A stretch of 64,000 nt of DNA from Clostridia bacterium. GTDB taxonomy: Bacteria; Bacillota; Clostridia; TANB77; CAG-508. The stretch lies in assembly GCA_017625035.1 (NCBI GenBank), contig JAGALX010000041.1, positions 53,006-117,005 on the forward strand, written 5' to 3'. Each line of letters starts with the position of its first letter. Positions within the stretch are counted from its first letter, which is position 1. Of the stretch, positions 43,636 to 52,800 are shown in pieces. Made by a program: the position numbers and the translations under genes. A model generated the notes under the pieces. The model had not been told where the DNA came from. It did not search any database and saw only the letters and a list, made by a program, of their open reading frames with translations.

Positions 43636-45093
43636 CTAAAGCACAATTATTCTATTATCTTTAGTTTTACACCTAATTTCCTCTGCTCTATATGAACTAA
43701 TTTTATATTCATTTTTATCATCAAATCTTATTATAACTGCTTTAGTATAATCTTTATCATTCATAGGATGTTTTTCTTCAATTATCAGACTTGCTTTACA
43801 CTCTTTTAAAGTTTCAAAAGTAGTCATAAATCCTATACCACTACCACCTGTATCTTTATGAGTTGTTGTAGGAACTAATCCTAACTTAAATAATGTTTCA
43901 ATTTCAAATTCTATTCCAGTATCATATATGCAAAGTTCATAACAATTATCCTTTATTCCCATTATTACTAAAATTTCTTTGTTTATATTATTACTTGAAT
44001 TAATAGCTATAATTGCATCTTTAATATGGTCTCCTATTAAAGTTTCTAATTTGCTCTTTTGTATTATGTTGTTTATAAGAAAATGAATATTACCATTAAC
44101 TTTCAATTTGAACTGAATTCCACTTTTATCGCATTCTTTTTGCATGTATTTAAACATATCATCTATTTCAGATATATCTGTTAATGGTAATGCCGGCAAT
44201 GATTTTATTTCCTTTACTTTTTCAGAGTGCTCTGATGTTAACTCTTTTATACGATTTAGAATATTAAAATCTTCTCCTGCTTCTATATTTGAGTTTTGTA
44301 ATTTATTTTTTACCATTAGCTCTAATGATTTTTGTCTGTTATAGAATTCATGATTTATTTTACTAATTTTAAATGCTTCATCTGTTAACTTTTTTATTTC
44401 GTTGTTTTTTTGTTGGAGCTCTTCTTTGTATTGATTTATGGTATCATCGATTAGTTTTTGTTTGTAGTACATTACTAATATTTTTTGTACTGTTATTATC
44501 ATACAAATGCCTAATATTATAAAATATAAAAACCTATGTTTAATAACATTATCATAGCTAGTACCAATTAATCCATACAAAACAATTACAAATGCACTTA
44601 TATCAATTAATGCAATTATTATATATTCGTTTATTTTCTGCAAAAATGCCAATCCGTTTTTTAATCTTTTCATTTTCAATATAAAATAAATCATAATAAA
44701 TTCAATAATTAATGTTAACCCTACATTTATTATTTTATGTTTTATATTAAATAATTTTTGTATGAAAAATTCTAATGTGACTGAAAAAATGAAAAGAATA
44801 CATGATAATGAAATAGAAATTATAAAGCTTATTACTATGCTTGATATTTTCTGTTTAGTTATAACTTTTAATAATATTATTTGTAATAAATATGTAACAA
44901 AAGTTGCCATTACAATATCAAAACTTTCTTTAAAGAAAATATATACGCATGATAAACAGATAGTTACAATTAAAATTACTACATTCTTCATTTTATTTAC
45001 TTTTCTATAGTTATTAATTCTAAAAAAAATCATAATTGAAAAAATATTTAAAAATATACTTTTTATAATCATATTAATAGTATCTGTCAACAT
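43636..45093 (-). CDS. GHKL-type sensor histidine kinase (AgrC-like)
   Basis: 485 residues. About six membrane helices in the first 215 residues, a coiled coil (about 218-245), an H-box-like KINHEFYNRQKSLELMV (His near 252) and a GHKL ATPase domain: N-box region IGDHIKDAIIAINSSN, DTGIEFEIETLF and the lid GGSGIGFMTTFETLK. This layout is that of peptide-sensing kinases of Gram-positive bacteria. The usual Asn of the N-box (NAI) is Asp here (KDAI), so the catalytic state is uncertain. A mini-peptide gene and a Spo0A-like regulator lie just upstream on the same strand. Confidence 0.85.
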   Translation of the reverse strand: MLTDTINMIIKSIFLNIFSIMIFFRINNYRKVNKMKNVVILIVTICLSCVYIFFKESFDIVMATFVTYLLQIILLKVITKQKISSIVISFIISISLSCILFIFSVTLEFFIQKLFNIKHKIINVGLTLIIEFIMIYFILKMKRLKNGLAFLQKINEYIIIALIDISAFVIVLYGLIGTSYDNVIKHRFLYFIILGICMIITVQKILVMYYKQKLIDDTINQYKEELQQKNNEIKKLTDEAFKISKINHEFYNRQKSLELMVKNKLQNSNIEAGEDFNILNRIKELTSEHSEKVKEIKSLPALPLTDISEIDDMFKYMQKECDKSGIQFKLKVNGNIHFLINNIIQKSKLETLIGDHIKDAIIAINSSNNINKEILVIMGIKDNCYELCIYDTGIEFEIETLFKLGLVPTTTHKDTGGSGIGFMTTFETLKECKASLIIEEKHPMNDKDYTKAVIIRFDDKNEYKISSYRAEEIRCKTKDNRIIVL

Positions 45094-45127
45094 ATTATAC
45101 TCCTCAAAAAAAGATATCTCTATTATA

Positions 45128-45192
45128 TAAAAAAATTAAGAAGCAATCAATATAATGCTTTCATTTTAACATTATATTTTGATTACTTCTTC
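45128..45192 (-). terminator. Terminator between the mini-peptide gene and the kinase
   Basis: On the minus strand AAGAAGTAATCAAAATATAATG pairs with CATTATATTGATTGCTTCTT (one bulge, one mismatch; first 20 bases of each given by positions 45170-45192 and 45138-45157), then AATTTTTTT. Confidence 0.75.
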
Positions 45193-45198
45193 TATTTT

Positions 45199-45240
45199 TT
45201 ACAACCCTGCTGCATACATAAGCCACTCCCAAAAACTCAT
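45199..45240 (-). CDS. 13-residue putative signalling peptide
   Basis: ATG 45240 is preceded by a near-perfect GGAGGTGATAG ribosome site and the frame MSFWEWLMYAAGL ends at TAA 45199-45201. The peptide is hydrophobic with two Trp and no Cys. It lies between the Spo0A-like regulator and the GHKL kinase, the place where Gram-positive peptide signalling loci keep their peptide gene. It is bracketed by terminators at 45280 and 45138, so it is a distinct short transcript. That it is secreted and sensed by the kinase is inference; no processing or export gene is adjacent. Confidence 0.6.
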   Translation of the reverse strand: MSFWEWLMYAAGL

Positions 45241-45279
45241 ACTCTATCACCTCCAAATCTTTTTGATACAAAAAAAATA

Positions 45280-45305
45280 TCACTTACACGAGCTCGCATA
45301 AGTGA
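45280..45305 (-). terminator. Terminator/attenuator just upstream of the mini-peptide gene
   Basis: On the minus strand TCACTTATGCGAGCTCGTG with TAAGTGA: outer arms TCACTTA/TAAGTGA, inner arms CGAG/CTCG, TG mismatches between, followed by TATTTTTTTT. It is only about 40 bases from the ATG at 45240. Confidence 0.75.
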
Positions 45306-45532
45306 CACTTGAAGGTACATTTTCCGACAATAAATGACATTTTATTACAAAAAGTGATTTTATTTTAAAATTCTTATGAAATTTATGATTTATTTCTAAT
45401 TAGAAACAAAAATGTTTTTTACAAAACCAACTAAAAAGAACAAAAAAATACCACCTATACTCATATGTACAAGTGATATAAAAAAACTCATTATATTAAA
45501 AAAAGTTACTATCCGACATACTAAAAAAGTCA

Positions 45533-46324
45533 CTACAAAATCTTCTTAATTTTATCCGAATAATAATAAATAAATTCAGTAGGAGTTGGAACACCAGTTT
45601 CATAATTTATTCTAGCAGTATAAAGAGCACTCAAATCTTCTAACGAAGATATTCGCCAAGCATGTAATATCGCATTTTGCATAGCTCTACTAATAGTACT
45701 ATTAGATCTTTTATATTTAGCAACCAAATATTGTATAACAGAAATTTTCTCGCTACTTTCATCATTTTTTGTTACAAAATAAATAGCATCATGCAAATAT
45801 TTTCTACCTTTTAAATGTGTGCTAACACCAATCAAATCTAGCTCTTTATTAATTAAATCTGACAATTTATCATTTTCGCCTTCATTCTCATTAAACATGT
45901 TAACGACAACTTTATTTGGAACTTCATACTCATTTAATAGCAACAAAGTATTTAGCACATTTTCATTAGAATAACTTGCCTGATTTTTATAGAATATGAA
46001 ATCAATTTTATTTTTATGAAGAAAATTATAAACAGAATCAGAATATATATTAGTTGTTACAACAATTTTAGGTATTTTATTTATATTCTGCTTTTTTAGC
46101 TTTTCAATAAATTCAAAGCCACTACCTTCTCCATTATTTAATTCTAAATCTAAAATAATTCCATCAGGTTTATAATCATTAACATATTTTATTGCTTCAT
46201 TTGATGAATTAGTAATTGCTACTAATTTTATATTATTTTTTGTTTCAATAATATTTTTATATATAGCACACTCATTTTCATCATCTTCTATTAATAGAAC
46301 TTTCATTACAATATTACTCACCAC
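45533..46324 (-). CDS. Response regulator with Spo0A C-terminal-like DNA-binding domain
   Basis: About 263 residues from GTG 46324, which lies seven bases after GGGGAGG; the ATG at 46306 (MKVLLIEDDENE) is an alternative. Receiver domain with the acidic pair EDD, phosphoacceptor Asp in GIILDLELNNGE, Thr in VVTTN and Lys in FIFYKNQ, all intact. The C-terminal part, GVSTHLKGRKYLHDAIYFV, STISRAMQNAILHAWRISSL and ETGVPTPTEFIYYYSDKIKK, follows the Spo0A DNA-binding domain. It is too divergent to be called Spo0A itself. Likely partner of the kinase at 43636. Two TGTCGGA sequences (45323-45329, 45512-45518) recall Spo0A boxes. Confidence 0.85.
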   Translation of the reverse strand: MVSNIVMKVLLIEDDENECAIYKNIIETKNNIKLVAITNSSNEAIKYVNDYKPDGIILDLELNNGEGSGFEFIEKLKKQNINKIPKIVVTTNIYSDSVYNFLHKNKIDFIFYKNQASYSNENVLNTLLLLNEYEVPNKVVVNMFNENEGENDKLSDLINKELDLIGVSTHLKGRKYLHDAIYFVTKNDESSEKISVIQYLVAKYKRSNSTISRAMQNAILHAWRISSLEDLSALYTARINYETGVPTPTEFIYYYSDKIKKIL

Positions 46325-46409
46325 AATCGTTCCTCCCCTTTTTTCACATATTATCATATTTTGCAATATATTTCCACTATCGAGGATTATTATTTTTCAC
46401 TTTTGTCTT

Positions 46410-46438
46410 TTTACAATTATTTAAAATACTTATAGATA
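46410..46438 (+). promoter_or_regulatory. Possible sigma-A promoter of the XRE gene
   Basis: TTTACA at 46410-46415 and TAGATA at 46433-46438 with 17 bases between, 24 bases before the ATG at 46462. Confidence 0.4.
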
Positions 46439-46461
46439 AAATTTAATTAAGGAGTTCAATA

Positions 46462-46776
46462 ATGGAAGAAGAAATTGGAAAAAGAATTAAAAACATTCGT
46501 GAGAATATGAATATGCCAAAAGAAAGTTTTGCAAAACTTCTTGGTGTATCTGGACAATATTTAGGAATTGTGGAACGTGGAAAAAGTTACTTGTCAATTG
46601 AAAAATTAAAAATATTATGTGATATATCAAATTTATCAGCAGATTATATTTTATTTGGAAAAGATGACAATAAACCAAATAACACAAAGGAAATATTGTC
46701 TGAATTTAGTGATGAACAATTAGAAATTGGATGTGATGTTTTAAAACACTTAGCTTTATTAATAAAAAAATTATAA
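46462..46776 (+). CDS. XRE-family transcriptional regulator
   Basis: 104 residues. Helix-turn-helix of the Cro/CI type at about 5-62: IGKRIKNIRENMNMPKESFA, KLLGVSGQYLGIVERGKSYL, IEKLKILCDISNLSADYILF. The C-terminal helix (SDEQLEIGCDVLKHLALLIK) may serve for dimer formation. ATG 46462 has AAGGAG upstream. It is divergent from the Spo0A-like regulator (promoter region shared, about 140 bases) and co-directional with the two unknown proteins that follow, so it may control either side. Confidence 0.9.
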   Translation: MEEEIGKRIKNIRENMNMPKESFAKLLGVSGQYLGIVERGKSYLSIEKLKILCDISNLSADYILFGKDDNKPNNTKEILSEFSDEQLEIGCDVLKHLALLIKKL

Positions 46777-46870
46777 TTTTTTATGTAAATTTGCATTTTT
46801 TTCTTGAAAATATAACATTATATTGATAAAATATTTATATAAATTATTTTAAAATATGAAAGGAATATAT

Positions 46871-48301
46871 GTGATACAAATGAGTGACTATATGAAAAAA
46901 AATGATGGATTTCAATTATTAAAAGATTTTTTTGCCAATCTAGATTCAAAAGATGTTTTATTAAAAACAAAACAAGGTATACTTTATGCAGATATGAGTT
47001 GGCTTTTTACAGATTTAATTAATAGAGAGATTATCAAAAAAACTCTAGCTAATATTATGCAAAATAATAACCCAAACTATAATAGAAGGTGTAATTATCT
47101 AGAAAAGCGCCCAGAAGATATTTCTACTATAAAATTTTTACAAACTGATACAGGAGAATTACTTTTACAATTTGCGGGAGCTGATAATTGGACTGTATTA
47201 AATATAACTGATAATGACGCACTGGCAAGCTCACAAAAACTTCCAACTATAACTCTTGACAAATTTGCCCAAAAAATTCAACAAACTTTTGATGATTCTA
47301 AAGAAGCTTCTATATTAGAAGCTTTAGCAGAGAAATTAAAATTAACTCCTCCACAAATAAAAGAAATCGCTACAATTTTCAAACAACAAAGTTCAGAGCC
47401 AGAACAGCAAAGTCAAGATTCAAAACAACAAAGCCCAGAACAAAAAAAATCAGCATTTTTACAGAAGGCACAAAGCTCTGCTGCTAAAGTGTCACAAGAA
47501 GGAATACATGTTGCTTTAAGCGACGCATTTAAGAATTTTACTAAATATTATCAATATTTAATTAAAAACAGAAAAGAGCATTCAGTACATTCTTGCACAA
47601 TTAGCCAGCGAAAAGATATTATGTCACCTTCGGGGGGGGTACATCAAGCACATCCCAATACTTATGAAAGAAAATCTGAAATCATACCATTTTCACAAAG
47701 AGCCGGCATTCTAGAATCTTTCCATCCCACATCAACAATTGAGGTTACAGAGCGTACAGAAGAGGGAGAAGTACATCCTAATGCATATATGGGTTATGTA
47801 TATACTGATACTTTATCTGATATTAGAGATAATAATCCAGAATTACCTGATGGTTATCTATTTATTTACGAACCTCTGGATGGAACTAGAGAAACTAGAT
47901 TATGCTTTATATCCAATGAGCAGTTTGAAAATTTCCAAACTAAACCAGGTAAAGATAAACTTTCAGAATTGGCAAAACTTCATTTAGAAATGTCCTCAAA
48001 AGAATTTTCAAAATCCCCTGGATGTGCAAGGCTTAATCACGGAGCACTCAAAACATATTCAGGAAGGCTAGGCTTCTACATAAATGGAACTAACTCTCCT
48101 GACCTTGCAAATAATTTAAAATTCTATAAAGGAAAATTATCTAATTTATATAATGCACCTGACTTAAAACTCCCTTATTATAATGAACGACCTAAATATT
48201 CACCATCTCAAGTCGCAGATATAGGAGTTTCTCCTAAAGGCAGGGTTGATAGAACTGCTCAACAAAAAACACAAGACAAAACGCATACTAATGAAAAATA
48301 A
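46871..48301 (+). CDS. Unrecognised 477-residue protein with a G8 tract
   Basis: GTG 46871 lies six bases after AAAGGA; in-frame ATGs at 46856 and 46880 are alternatives. No signal peptide or membrane helix. N-terminal part (about 1-150) with LLKDFFANLDSKDVLLKTKQ and LLLQFAGADNWTVLNITDND; a Gln/Ser/Glu-rich linker (about 170-205, KQQSSEPEQQSQDSKQQSPE); a C-terminal domain (about 245-440) with IIPFSQRAGILESFHPTSTI, YLFIYEPLDGTRETRLCFIS and GCARLNHGALKTYSGRLGFY. I recognise no family. A run of eight G (47632-47639) within codons for Ser-Gly-Gly-Val is a candidate for slipped-strand on/off switching. The gene is followed 24 bases later by the next ORF, probably one operon. Confidence 0.75.
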   Translation: MIQMSDYMKKNDGFQLLKDFFANLDSKDVLLKTKQGILYADMSWLFTDLINREIIKKTLANIMQNNNPNYNRRCNYLEKRPEDISTIKFLQTDTGELLLQFAGADNWTVLNITDNDALASSQKLPTITLDKFAQKIQQTFDDSKEASILEALAEKLKLTPPQIKEIATIFKQQSSEPEQQSQDSKQQSPEQKKSAFLQKAQSSAAKVSQEGIHVALSDAFKNFTKYYQYLIKNRKEHSVHSCTISQRKDIMSPSGGVHQAHPNTYERKSEIIPFSQRAGILESFHPTSTIEVTERTEEGEVHPNAYMGYVYTDTLSDIRDNNPELPDGYLFIYEPLDGTRETRLCFISNEQFENFQTKPGKDKLSELAKLHLEMSSKEFSKSPGCARLNHGALKTYSGRLGFYINGTNSPDLANNLKFYKGKLSNLYNAPDLKLPYYNERPKYSPSQVADIGVSPKGRVDRTAQQKTQDKTHTNEK

Positions 48302-48325
48302 TCAATAAACTAAAGAGGTGAAAAA

Positions 48326-48772
48326 ATGATAAGTACAGATTATAGTGAAGCACTTGTAGAAGTGCTAGAAATATTAAATTATTTAGATGATGAAGAAAGA
48401 AAAAAAATTCCTGATGATATAATTAAATTTTATGAAGAAAATAAATCAAAAACATATATAGCAAATATCCCATATGAAGAAGATGTTTCGAAATTAAAAT
48501 TAAAAGATAAAACTAGAGAAATTCTAGCAGGAATATATTTAGATTATTTATGTGTAGATGAAAATGAAAAAAAAGAATATATAAAAAAGCTTAGACAACA
48601 AAAATATAAATATGAACAATCTTTAAAAGAAAATTATAAAGGAAAAAAATTATTTGAAACTCCTAAAGAGGAAATTGATAATACATCGAGCCAAGAACTA
48701 ATTATTGAAATAAAAGAAAATATTTTTACTAAGATATTAAATAAATTAAAATCTTTATTAAAAAAAGGATAA
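48326..48772 (+). CDS. Hypothetical charged protein
   Basis: 148 residues, acidic N-terminal half (MISTDYSEALVEVLEILNYL, DDEERKKIPDDIIKFYEENK) and a Lys-rich C-terminal helix (FTKILNKLKSLLKKG) that could bind membrane or nucleic acid. No signal peptide. It resembles short proteins of unknown function that recur in AT-rich Clostridia genomes; I know no function. ATG 48326 has AGAGGTGA upstream, 24 bases after the stop of the unknown 477-residue protein, so the two are likely co-transcribed and may act together. A bidirectional terminator lies beyond at 48898. Confidence 0.75.
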   Translation: MISTDYSEALVEVLEILNYLDDEERKKIPDDIIKFYEENKSKTYIANIPYEEDVSKLKLKDKTREILAGIYLDYLCVDENEKKEYIKKLRQQKYKYEQSLKENYKGKKLFETPKEEIDNTSSQELIIEIKENIFTKILNKLKSLLKKG

Positions 48773-48897
48773 CTTTACTATATTTGAAGTTATTATTTGT
48801 GCTTTAATAATGATAGTGTGAAATAAAGTATGTGAGTAAAAAATACGGAAACTTATACACTTTATTTGATAAAGTCGTAATAAAATTTCTTCCAAAC

Positions 48898-48927
48898 AAA
48901 AAATTCTGCATGAAAGCAGAATTTTTT
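48898..48927. terminator. Bidirectional terminator
   Basis: Arms AAAAAATTCTGC / GCAGAATTTTTT around ATGAAA. Serves the plus-strand pair on the left and the methylase gene on the right, whose stop overlaps it. Confidence 0.85.
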
Positions 48928-49717
48928 ATTTTCCCAATTTTTCTCTTATATACTCATAAATCATAATTCCCGCAGCAACAGAAGCATTTAAACTTTCTGT
49001 TTTTCCAAGCATTGGAATTTTAACTTTATTATCGGCAATGTCTTGAACTTCTTTAGAAACTCCATTAGCCTCATTTCCTATTGCAATTACTTTTTTCATA
49101 TATTTTATATCATATACACTATCATTTGTATCTAATGATGTAACTACTATCTTAAATCCATTTTGTTGCATTTCAATTAAATCATGAACTAAATCTTCTG
49201 ATTTTATAACATTTACTCTAAAAATTGCGCCCATTGTTGATCTTACAACCTTAGAATTAAATACATCGGCAGTTTCTTTTGAAATTACAATTTGTTTTAA
49301 ATTTGCACTATCAACCGTTCTTAAAATTGTTCCAAGGTTTCCCGGATCTTGAATTCCATCAAGCACAATTATTACATCTTCATCATAATTTATTTTTTGT
49401 GATTTTTCAGGTCTTTTTACAACTGCCAAAATTCCTTGTGGATTTGAAACATCTGTTATTAAATTAAATACTTTGCTATTAACATATATGCAATTTTGTT
49501 TTGCTATTTCATACATTAATTTTTTATCTATGCAATTATCATTCATGCAATCTTCACAAATAATAATATGCTCAATATCTGCATTTTCTAGAATTGCTTC
49601 TTCTATTAATTTTACGCCTTCAATAATATATTTATTATAAGCATCTCTATACTTCTTTTCTTTAAGTTTTTTAATATTTTTAATTAACTCATTATCTTTA
49701 CTTGTAATTACTTGCAT
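48926..49717 (-). CDS. TrmH/SpoU-family RNA methyltransferase
   Basis: 263 residues from ATG 49717 (MQVITSKDNELIKN), five bases after GGAGG. N-terminal substrate-binding domain (about 1-100), then the SPOUT knot domain: VIIVLDGIQDPGNLGTILRT (motif 1, about 112-131), RSTMGAIFRVNVI (motif 2 area), and motif 3 VIAIGNEANGVSKEV ... IPMLGKTESLNASVAAGIMI. Methylates 2'-O of a ribose in rRNA or tRNA; the target is not given by sequence. Next upstream gene is mfd, separated by a repeat. Confidence 0.92.
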   Translation of the reverse strand: MQVITSKDNELIKNIKKLKEKKYRDAYNKYIIEGVKLIEEAILENADIEHIIICEDCMNDNCIDKKLMYEIAKQNCIYVNSKVFNLITDVSNPQGILAVVKRPEKSQKINYDEDVIIVLDGIQDPGNLGTILRTVDSANLKQIVISKETADVFNSKVVRSTMGAIFRVNVIKSEDLVHDLIEMQQNGFKIVVTSLDTNDSVYDIKYMKKVIAIGNEANGVSKEVQDIADNKVKIPMLGKTESLNASVAAGIMIYEYIREKLGK

Positions 49718-49843
49718 AAAATCCTCCAAATTTTTAATTTTATAAATTTATGTATTCTATAATCAGCACACACTAGAAAAAGAGCTATGAACAATGTTGC
49801 AAAAAAAGCCCGTCCCTCTTTGGAAACTTCTATGAATCGAAGT

Positions 49844-49895
49844 GTGTCCCAATTTCCCAAATCTGGGAAAAGAAAAGCGTCCCCTTTTCCCTTCT
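49844..49895 (-). repeat. Dispersed GGGAC-type repeat after mfd
   Basis: GTCCCAATTTCCCAAATCTG, then GGGAAAAGAAAAGCGTCCCC and TTTTCCC, directly after the mfd stop. Mixes the pattern of the 6591/23467 copies with that of the pheS leader copy. A degenerate CCCGTCCCTC piece lies at 49809. Confidence 0.75.
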
Positions 49896-52800
49896 TTATT
49901 GGCAGTCTGTTAGGAATTGTTTTATTGCTTCTAGTTTTTGTTTATCGTCTTGTGCTTTTACTTTTAATGTAATATATGGGTCTTTTGCTTGTGAGAATAG
50001 GATTGTGTTTTTGTATTTTTCTACTAGTTTTGTTATATCTGCTTGGAATTTTTTTGCATTGAAATAGAATATAAAGTTTTCTCCTTTTTGAGCTATTTTT
50101 ATTGAGTTTGCTGTTTTGGCTAGATTTTTTATTCTTGCTATATCTAGTAGATTTTCTAGCTCTTCTGGCATAGATCCATATCTGTCGATTATTTCGTCTA
50201 TTACATCTTGTATATCCGCTTCTGTTTTGCATAATGCTATGTCTTGGTATATTTCTATTTTTTGACTTGAATCGCTTATAAATTCATCTGGGATATAGCT
50301 TGAAATATTAATATCAATTTGAATATCAATTTCTTCTTCTACCTCAAATCCTTGCATTTCTTTTACAACTTCGTCTAATAATTTGCAGTACATATCATAT
50401 CCTACTTGTTCCATGTGTCCATGTTGAATTTCTCCAAGTAGACTTCCTGCTCCTCTTATTTCTAAGTCCCTCATTGCTATTTTAAATCCAGATCCAAATT
50501 CAGTAAATTCTTTTATAGATTTTAATCTTTTATCTGCTATTTCTGATAATATTTTGTCTCTTTTATACATTATATATGCATATGCTTGTTTATTGCTTCT
50601 GCCAACTCTTCCCCTTATTTGGTATAATTGGGCAAGACCTAATCTTTCTGCATTTTCTACTATTATTGTGTTTGCATTTGGTATGTCTATTCCTGATTCT
50701 AGTATTGTTGTACATACAAGCACATTAGTTTTTTGGCTTACGAAATCAAACATAATTTCTTCAATTTCTTTACCAGTCATTTTTCCATGAGCAAACCCAA
50801 CTTTTGCTTCATCTACTAGGTTTGATATTTCTGCTGCCTTTTTTGATATTCCTTCTACGTTGTTGTATAAGTAATATACTTGGCCACCTCTTTCAAGCTC
50901 TTTTGTTATTGCTTCTTTTATAATTTCTGGGTCATGTTCCATAACATATGTTTGAACAGGTTTTCTGTTTTGTGGTGGTTCATATATTACAGACATATCT
51001 CTTACTCCTACAATAGACATATGAAGCGTTCTTGGTATTGGTGTTGCTGTCATTGTTAAAACATCTACTGTATTTTTTAATTGTTTGATTTTTTCTTTAT
51101 CTTTAACACCAAATCTGTGCTCTTCATCTATTATTAGTAACCCTAAATCTTTAAATTCAACATCTTTACTTAAAACCCTGTGTGTTCCTACTACTACATC
51201 TATTTCTCCAAGTTTTAATTTTTTAATTATTATATCTTGCTCTTTTTTAGTTTTAAATCTGTTTAATACTTCTACCCTTATTGGATATTCTTTCATACGA
51301 TCTTTAAAATTTTCGTATTGTTGATCAGCTAAGACTGTTGTTGGTACTAAATATACAACTTGCTTTTGATCCATTACAGCTTTAAAAGCAGCTCTTATTG
51401 CAACTTCTGTTTTTCCATAACCAACATCTCCACAAAGAAGTCTGTCCATTGGTTTATTGTTTTCCATATCTTTTTTAACTTCTTCTATACATCTTAATTG
51501 GTCGTCTGTTTCTACATATTGAAAACTATTTTCAAATTGTGTTTGCCATTCATTATCTTTAGAAAATGCATGACCTTTTACATTTTGTCTTTTTGCATAT
51601 AATTCTATTAATTCTTTTGCTACTTCTCGTAAATTATTTTTAACTTTTGCTTTTGTATTTGACCAATCTTTTCCACCTAATTTATAAATTTTAGGTGCAC
51701 CTTCTCCTCCAACATATTTTCTTACTGTGTCTAAAGAGTTTGTTGGTACATACAAAATATCATCATTTTTATATCTTATTTTAATGTAATCTTTTGTAAT
51801 ATCTCCAGTTTTTATAGTATTTACACCTATATATTGCCCAATTCCGTGAATTTTATGAACAACATAATCTCCAATTTTTAAATCTGCAAATACTACTTTT
51901 TCACTTTGTTTAAATACATTATTTGTTTTTCTTTTTTTAGTTTTTGTAGCAAAAAATTCATCACTACTAATAACTAATAATTTAGTATCTGCACATTCAA
52001 ATCCAGAAGATAGTGCCCCTGTTGTTACTACAATTTCTCCAAGATGTACTTCATTTAATTCTCTGCAAAAACGATGATTTATATCATTGTCTGTTAATAA
52101 AATAGAAATTTTTCTTGCGTTTTCTTCATTACCTCCTAAAATTATAACTTTCTTTTTTAGGGTTAATGATTCTTTTAATGTGTTTAATAAAATTTCTGTT
52201 TCTGCACGATAATAATTTACATCTCTATATTTAAAATAAAAAATATTATTTCCAAAAGCTACATCTGTTTTTTCTAAGTTTATATAATTTAAATTATCTA
52301 TGTTATATGAATATTTGCTTATGCTTTCAATTGAATCTGGAACTATTCTTCCTTTTTCTGTAATACTTTTTATTAAATTATTATTGTCTATTTTTATATT
52401 ATCTATTCTTTGTTTAATTTTTGTTTGTTCATCTAAAATTAATACAAAATCATCTTTTATATATTCTAAAAAGTTTGATTTATTTTCATAAAATAAATTA
52501 AAATATTTATCAACTTTACTTAAATAATTTCCAGAAGTAATTAGCTCTTTATCTTCTTCTGAACATTTTTCGTACCCTTTTATTTTTTGTTTTAAAGTCT
52601 CTAAATCTTGCTCTAAAATAAATTCGTGGCATGGATAAATATCTATACTATCTATCATTTCTATTGATCTTTGTGATAATATATCAAATTTTCTTATAGA
52701 ATCTATTTCGTCTCCCCAAAATTCGATTCTTATGCCATATTTGTCATTTAAAGAAATATCTGCAATTCCACCTCTTATAGAAAATTGGCCTCTTCCTTCT

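Noticed and set aside
42203..48772. Prophage or integrative element
   Set aside because: No integrase, structural genes, attachment-site repeats or tRNA boundary; only single accessory genes.
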